This document shows positions 5,805 through 9,064 of a stretch of DNA of 9,064 bases, piece by piece. Under the pieces are notes generated by a model. It worked only from the letters and a program-made list of their open reading frames with translations. It was not told the origin of the DNA and did no database searches. The stretch is from Planctomycetota bacterium. Lineage in GTDB: Bacteria > Planctomycetota > Planctomycetia > Pirellulales > Pirellulaceae. The stretch is from contig JAEZGD010000178.1 of the NCBI GenBank assembly GCA_023417165.1, forward strand, positions 1 to 9,064, read 5' to 3'. The stretch's first letter is position 1. Each line of letters begins with the position of its first letter. The position numbers and the translations under genes were made by a program.

Positions 5805-6299
5805 TTACTGCTCGACAAACGAGAAATCGCTAAACACGACGTTCTGCAAGTACGCTTTGCCGAGAAGTCGGTTGGTTTTCTCTAAAATCTTCCGTTTGAT
5901 CAAGCCCAATCCGGGATCGGTCAGGTCGGCGATCTCGGAGTTGCGAATGGTGACGATCACTTGCTCGCGAATGCGATGCTGAGTGCTAGCGTACACCTCA
6001 TCAAAGTGATGCTCTTCGGCGACCGGAATGGTGCCGTACAGATGGAAGTCGATCCGGAGCGTCGAGTTCGCCGCCGGCTGATAGGCGGTCACGCCGAACT
6101 GCCCCAGATCCTTTTCGGTCATGCCCCCCTCGTGTGCGTGAGCGGGGTCGTTGTGATCGTGGCTTTCTTTGATCTTCTCGACGACCTTCGACTCGGCGAT
6201 CTCTTCGATCTTTTGCTGCGAGGGAATCAGAAACCAGGCTACGGCACATTCAATGACGATGACAATCGCCATGAAGCCGCCGATCATGATCTTGCCCAT
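5805..6299 (-). CDS. fliL: Flagellar basal body-associated protein FliL
   Basis: FliL is a single-pass membrane protein that rings the stator units and supports motor torque. The product has 164 residues, the usual size. The N-terminal membrane helix spans about residues 4-25 (IMIGGFMAIVIVIECAVAWF). A charged helical linker follows, and after it a periplasmic domain that ends with the FliL-like helix and strand: VTIRNSEIADLTDPGLGLIK, then NRLLGKAYLQNVVFSDFSFV. The linker has a histidine-rich patch, HDHNDPAHAHEGG (47-59). The sequence is divergent from proteobacterial FliL, so the call rests on topology, the C-terminal pattern and position between motB and fliN. ATG 6299 has only a weak AAAGAG upstream. 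It lies 91 bases from the motB stop; I see no clear promoter or strong hairpin in that gap. Confidence 0.85.
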   Translation of the reverse strand: MGKIMIGGFMAIVIVIECAVAWFLIPSQQKIEEIAESKVVEKIKESHDHNDPAHAHEGGMTEKDLGQFGVTAYQPAANSTLRIDFHLYGTIPVAEEHHFDEVYASTQHRIREQVIVTIRNSEIADLTDPGLGLIKRKILEKTNRLLGKAYLQNVVFSDFSFVEQ

Positions 6300-6390
6300 G
6301 TGTTAGCTCTTTCGTCGCAAGCGAGCGGGGGTCGCTGGTTGCCGGCGAAAGCGTCCGTGCAGTGGCTCCAGTCAATAGTTCAATGCGAGG

Positions 6391-7152
6391 TTAATCCTTC
6401 GGGTCTGCGAACCGCTGCTGCCGTTCCTCGGGCGTGCCGACGTAGTCGCTAACCACTTCCTCGAGCAAATATAGCTCCACTCTCGGGTTTTCACGCATTT
6501 TTACGGGATCTACTCCCAGATGCATCGGTTCGTTCGGTCCAGCCACACTGAGCCGGATGCGCTGGGGGTCGGTGTCCAATTCTTCGACAAGATAGCGCAT
6601 CACGGCACGACTGCGACGATAGGCAAGTTCCCAATTATCGGCATATTCCGAACCTCGTTCGATCGAGCGCAGCGACGTATGCCCGCGCACCTCGATCTTC
6701 TGCGGCTTGCCGGCAAACAACGCCGCTTGCTGACGAATCTCGGCCCGCGCTTGCTCGGAAAGCTCATCTGATCCTTCGGGAAACATGACCACGGTGCCGA
6801 CAGCCGTCTGCGAGCCAGGGCGCACCATGCGGACGCGCGGAAACTCGCCGCTGACCGCTGGCGATTTGTCGCCGCCTTGCATCGCTTCACGACGTTTCGA
6901 ACGTCCCTGGCTGGCGCCGAGCGCGACCGACGCCTGGCGGGCCATCACGCCCCCCGCGCCCAGTTCCAAATGTGACAGATCCTTGCCAAACTGCCGCTGC
7001 AACTGCTCGACCAAGGCGTTGAACTTCTCGTCCTTCTTCGGTTCGCTGAACGAAACCAGCATGATGAAGAACGTCAGCAATAGCGACATCATATCGCCAA
7101 AGCTGACGATCCATTCAGGCACCGGGGTCGGTGGTGATTCTTCGATAGCCAT
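6391..7152 (-). CDS. motB: Flagellar motor stator protein MotB (PomB-like)
   Basis: MotB is the stator subunit that anchors the motor to peptidoglycan and carries the ion-binding aspartate. The product has 253 residues. The N-terminus PEWIVSFGDMMSLLLTFFIM (12-31) is the single membrane helix with the essential Asp at D20, and its PEW opening and LVSFSE exit resemble PomB. A plug-like amphipathic stretch follows (about 41-56), then a linker. The OmpA-like peptidoglycan-binding domain covers about 118-232, with VVMFPEGSDELSEQARAEI, IEVRGHTS (153-160), the WELAYRRSRAV helix with Arg179, and NPRVELYLLEE. Where the family normally has GHTD, this has GHTS (S160), losing an Asp that contacts diaminopimelate in OmpA-type domains. 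Start and motA stop are separated by 2 bases (TAGCCATG), so translation is probably coupled. Confidence 0.95.
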   Translation of the reverse strand: MAIEESPPTPVPEWIVSFGDMMSLLLTFFIMLVSFSEPKKDEKFNALVEQLQRQFGKDLSHLELGAGGVMARQASVALGASQGRSKRREAMQGGDKSPAVSGEFPRVRMVRPGSQTAVGTVVMFPEGSDELSEQARAEIRQQAALFAGKPQKIEVRGHTSLRSIERGSEYADNWELAYRRSRAVMRYLVEELDTDPQRIRLSVAGPNEPMHLGVDPVKMRENPRVELYLLEEVVSDYVGTPEERQQRFADPKD

Positions 7153-7154
7153 GG

Positions 7155-7925
7155 CTAGAGCGCGTCCTGTCCTTTGCGCAATCGCGGTGGCAGAAACGTA
7201 CTAAGCTTCTGCTCGATCACGCGTGGATTCTCGCCTGACTGAATCGCCATGACGCCGCGCAAGATAATCTCGCGCCCGATCATTTCGTTCTTGGTAATAG
7301 CGGCCAGCTTCTCCGAAAACGGCAAGAATAGCGCATTCGACAGGACAGCGCCATAAAGCGTCGTAATGAGCGCCACCGCCATGCCAGAGCCGATCTTGGA
7401 CGGATCGCTCATATTGCCCAGCATGATGATCAGCCCCAGCAGCGTGCCGATCATGCCAAACGCGGGGCCAAAGCGACCGATCTGATCGACCATGCCTTTG
7501 CCCTCGCGATGCCGCATCGCGACTGCTTCGATATCGGTCTTCAAAATGTCTTCGATCACTTCGGGGCGCGTGCCGTCGACGGCCATCTGCACGCCCAGGC
7601 GGATGAAGGGATTTTTGATATCGACCAAGCGCGATTCGAGCGCGAGCAGCCCTTCGCGCCGCGCCACTTCGGATAGCTGTACCATCGTGTCGATCAGCTC
7701 GCGCTGGTTGATCGGCTTGTTGAAGAAGATCTTGCGCATGACCTTCGGCAACATCATGACATGACGCAGCGAAAAACAGACCATCACCGCGCCCAGTGTG
7801 CCGCCGAACACCATCAGCACCGATGCCGTATCCCAGAAGGAGGCAAACGAACCGCCGCCCATGACGACCGAAACGGCCATCATGATTAGCGCCAGCAGCA
7901 CTCCAATAATCGATGCTAAGTCCAT
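7155..7925 (-). CDS. motA: Flagellar motor stator protein MotA (PomA-like)
   Basis: MotA forms the pentamer that, with two MotB chains, turns ion flow into torque on FliG. The product has 256 residues, the PomA length. It opens MDLASIIGVLLALIMMAVSV with two helices near 3-22 and 33-52. A cytoplasmic domain follows, with the conserved ARREGLLALE motif (88-97, charges that contact FliG) and NPFIRLGVQMAVDGTRPEV. TM3 (GPAFGMIGTLLGLIIMLGNM, 153-172) and TM4 (GMAVALITTLYGAVLSN, 181-197) come next, then a tail with SGENPRVIE. The threonines T161 and T188/T189 sit where Vibrio PomA has T158 and T185/T186, and the overall match is to PomA rather than E. coli MotA, hinting at sodium use. It starts 16 bases after the flbD stop. 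Confidence 0.96.
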   Translation of the reverse strand: MDLASIIGVLLALIMMAVSVVMGGGSFASFWDTASVLMVFGGTLGAVMVCFSLRHVMMLPKVMRKIFFNKPINQRELIDTMVQLSEVARREGLLALESRLVDIKNPFIRLGVQMAVDGTRPEVIEDILKTDIEAVAMRHREGKGMVDQIGRFGPAFGMIGTLLGLIIMLGNMSDPSKIGSGMAVALITTLYGAVLSNALFLPFSEKLAAITKNEMIGREIILRGVMAIQSGENPRVIEQKLSTFLPPRLRKGQDAL

Positions 7926-7941
7926 GGCCTGGCCACCGCGT

Positions 7942-8160
7942 TTACGAACGAGTCCCAGCCGCCGACCGCGGCGCGGGAATCAATTGTTTTTGTTGTTGGT
8001 ACTGAATCGCTCGTTCCAACACTTCGTCCATGCTTTCGAGCACAACCACGCGTTCGCCGGATAGCAAAGTAATGAAGGTATCGGGACGCGCTTCGACATA
8101 GCGGATCAATTCCGCATTCAGGATGAAGGGCTCTTTGCTGATGCGCGTCAGCTTGATCAT
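7942..8160 (-). CDS. flbD: FlbD family flagellar protein
   Basis: A 72-residue protein of the small FlbD family (not the Caulobacter NtrC-like regulator of the same name), commonly found between flgE and motA in Firmicutes, spirochetes and related clusters; its exact role is not settled. The match is clear: MIKLTRISKEPFILNAELIRY, then EARPDTFITLLSGERVVVLE and SMDEVLERAIQYQQQ. A short polar tail of about 14 residues after the core is rich in Ala/Arg/Ser. No signal peptide or membrane segment is visible. ATG 8160 has GAGG 5 bases upstream (8166-8169). It stands in the usual order flgE-flbD-motA-motB. Confidence 0.93.
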   Translation of the reverse strand: MIKLTRISKEPFILNAELIRYVEARPDTFITLLSGERVVVLESMDEVLERAIQYQQQKQLIPAPRSAAGTRS

Positions 8161-8193
8161 AACGGCCTCGCGTCCGAGATCTGCGTTCGTGGC

Positions 8194-8222
8194 GCCGCCG
8201 CCGGACGCATGCCGACGGCGGC
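8194..8222 (-). repeat. GC-rich hairpin between flgE and flbD
   Basis: In the operon's mRNA sense GCCGCCGUCGG pairs with CCGGCGGCGGC over 11 pairs, one of them a U-G wobble, around a 7-base CAUGCGU loop. On the plus strand the same position is a C-A mismatch. It starts 16 bases after the flgE stop and ends 33 bases before the flbD ATG. No U-run follows, so a Rho-independent terminator is unlikely. It may limit read-through or protect the flgE 3' end. Confidence 0.6.
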
Positions 8223-8238
8223 CTCTGCAAACAGCCGA

Positions 8239-9064
8239 TTAACGGCGCAGGTTCAATAGTTCATCCAGCAATTGCTGGGCGGTAGCAATCACACGCGAGT
8301 TACCACGGTATTGCGTGGTCGCCAGCACCAGGTCGATCAAGTTGCGGCCGATGTCGGTGTTGGAAAGTTCCACGGCCCCCGCGACCAGCGAGCCAATGCC
8401 GTCAGCGCCGGGACCGCCTTGAATCGGTAGCCCCGAGTTCACGCCTTGCGAGAACATGTTATTGCCTTCCTGCTGCAAACCGGCAGGGTTGGCGAACCGC
8501 GCGAGTTGAATCTGTCCCAGATCGCGCGTCACACCGTTGCTGAACACGCCGCGAATGATACCATCTTCGCCGACGATATAGCTGGTCAGCTTGCCGGCGG
8601 CCGAACCATCTTGACGCGAAGCGGCCAGCGAGGATTTGTCCGCCGCCAGGCCCGAAATCTGCGAAAAATCGAGCTGGAACTCCAGCGGGCTTTGCGACGG
8701 CACGTGGCGGCGATCGATCGAGATCGTGTTATTGGTCGACGAGACGAGGTTGCCTTCGCCATCGAACGTCACGAGGCCGGTGCCCACCGAGATTTCGTCA
8801 CCGGTGGTGGGCGAGTTCATCGAAGAATCGGCGAACCAGCGATAGGTGGTCGAGTCGCCATCGCGCGATTCCAGCACCGCCGTCAAACGCACATCCAAGG
8901 GAAAGCCGAGCGAGTCGTACACGACAAAGTCAGTGACCGCCGACTGTCCCTTGGCTTCCTGAATGGTGCCGAACGACAGGTTGGGGGTCTCGACATCGCC
9001 GGCAGCGTTGGTCAACTGAAACGCCGACAAGCCAATCGACAGCGCGCTGTCGCCGCCGTTGTTT
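8239..9064 (-). CDS. flgE: Flagellar hook protein FlgE, C-terminal part (5' end outside window)
   Basis: FlgE polymerises into the curved hook that joins rod and filament. The frame runs open to the right edge, giving 274 C-terminal residues and no genuine start; a TTG at 9030 is internal. Hook features are the domain opening LSAFQLTNAAGDVETPNLSF, the central SAVTDFVVYDSLGFPLDVRL segment followed by YRWFADSS, the GLVTFDGEGNLVSS region, GEDGIIRGVFSNGVTRDLGQ, LARFANPAGLQQEGNNMF, and the C-terminal coiled helix starting GAVELSNTDIGRNLIDLVLA and closing on RVIATAQQLLDELLNLRR. That last helix pairs with the N-terminal helix inside the hook core. Its middle, TTQYRGNSR, differs from the TQRGYQANSR common in proteobacteria. 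The missing N-terminal half means length and domain count cannot be judged. FlgE rather than FlgF/FlgG is favoured by the large central domain and by flbD next to it. Confidence 0.93.
   Translation of the reverse strand, partial: NNGGDSALSIGLSAFQLTNAAGDVETPNLSFGTIQEAKGQSAVTDFVVYDSLGFPLDVRLTAVLESRDGDSTTYRWFADSSMNSPTTGDEISVGTGLVTFDGEGNLVSSTNNTISIDRRHVPSQSPLEFQLDFSQISGLAADKSSLAASRQDGSAAGKLTSYIVGEDGIIRGVFSNGVTRDLGQIQLARFANPAGLQQEGNNMFSQGVNSGLPIQGGPGADGIGSLVAGAVELSNTDIGRNLIDLVLATTQYRGNSRVIATAQQLLDELLNLRR

Larger units (their letters stand above)
1103..9064 (-). other. Flagellar operon (flgE to flhB)
   Basis: Eleven flagellar genes run in one direction with no opposing gene and with gaps of -8, 2, 16, 17, 29, 62, 78, 91, 95 and 127 bases. 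The 8-base fliO/fliP overlap and the 2-base motA/motB gap argue for shared transcription. No sigma-54 or sigma-28 type promoter could be recognised in any internal gap, so the promoter is presumably beyond the right edge. The order matches the common flgE-flbD-motAB-fliL-(fliM)-fliN-fliOPQR-flhB layout, except that fliM is missing. Confidence 0.8.

Noticed and set aside
5086..5982. 298-codon plus-strand open frame opposite fliN and fliL
   Set aside because: The translation is Arg/Phe/Ser-rich low-order sequence mirrored from fliN codons, with no domain, no good start and no place for a second gene; fliN and fliL are clear on the other strand.
6300..6390. Internal promoter between motB and fliL
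   Set aside because: A TTGAAC-like hexamer can be found in the mRNA sense but has no matching -10 element, and no sigma-54 or sigma-28 pattern is seen.
1..9064. CRISPR array, tRNA or rRNA genes, transposase or phage genes
   Set aside because: Nothing resembling regularly spaced repeats, tRNA arms, rRNA segments or mobile-element proteins was found; apart from the short hairpin elements the window is ordinary chromosomal coding DNA.

Overview
The window looks like chromosomal DNA of a moderately GC-rich, flagellated bacterium. Protein style and gene order best fit Planctomycetota (probably a Pirellulales-like lineage): a long co-directional flagellar run with FlbD, a PomA-like MotA, a 211-residue FliN, and a DUF4404 protein next to it. 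The taxon is an inference; no marker gene such as rRNA is present.

Left part, positions 1-1079, plus strand: the 3' end of ilvD (dihydroxy-acid dehydratase, branched-chain amino acid synthesis), a 133-base gap with a perfect 11-bp hairpin, then a small DUF4404 gene. These converge on the flagellar genes with only 23 bases between the two stop codons.

Right part, positions 1103-9064, minus strand: eleven consecutive flagellar genes, read from the right edge leftwards: flgE (hook, 5' end cut by the window), flbD, motA, motB, fliL, fliN, fliO, fliP, fliQ, fliR, flhB. Spacing is tight (an 8-nt overlap for fliO/fliP, 2 nt for motA/motB, 16-29 nt for several others), as expected of an operon whose promoter lies outside the window. 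Together they encode the hook, the stator (MotA/MotB with FliL), a C-ring switch component (FliN) and most of the flagellar type III export gate (FliO helps assemble FliP/FliQ/FliR; FlhB is the specificity switch). fliM, usually found between fliL and fliN, is absent, as are flhA and the chemotaxis genes.

No wholly new system is visible; this is a recognisable flagellar operon. The points of interest are variations in known parts. FliN carries two clear copies, and one weak copy, of the FliM/FliY-type CheY-docking motif. The MotB peptidoglycan-binding site has GHTS where GHTD is usual. The FlhB cleavage loop reads NPTE instead of NPTH. MotA keeps the threonines linked to sodium use in PomA. 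FliL has a His-rich periplasmic linker. Several of the wider intergenic gaps hold hairpins, two of which pair better in the operon's own mRNA, and an imperfect 82-bp palindrome separates fliQ from fliR.
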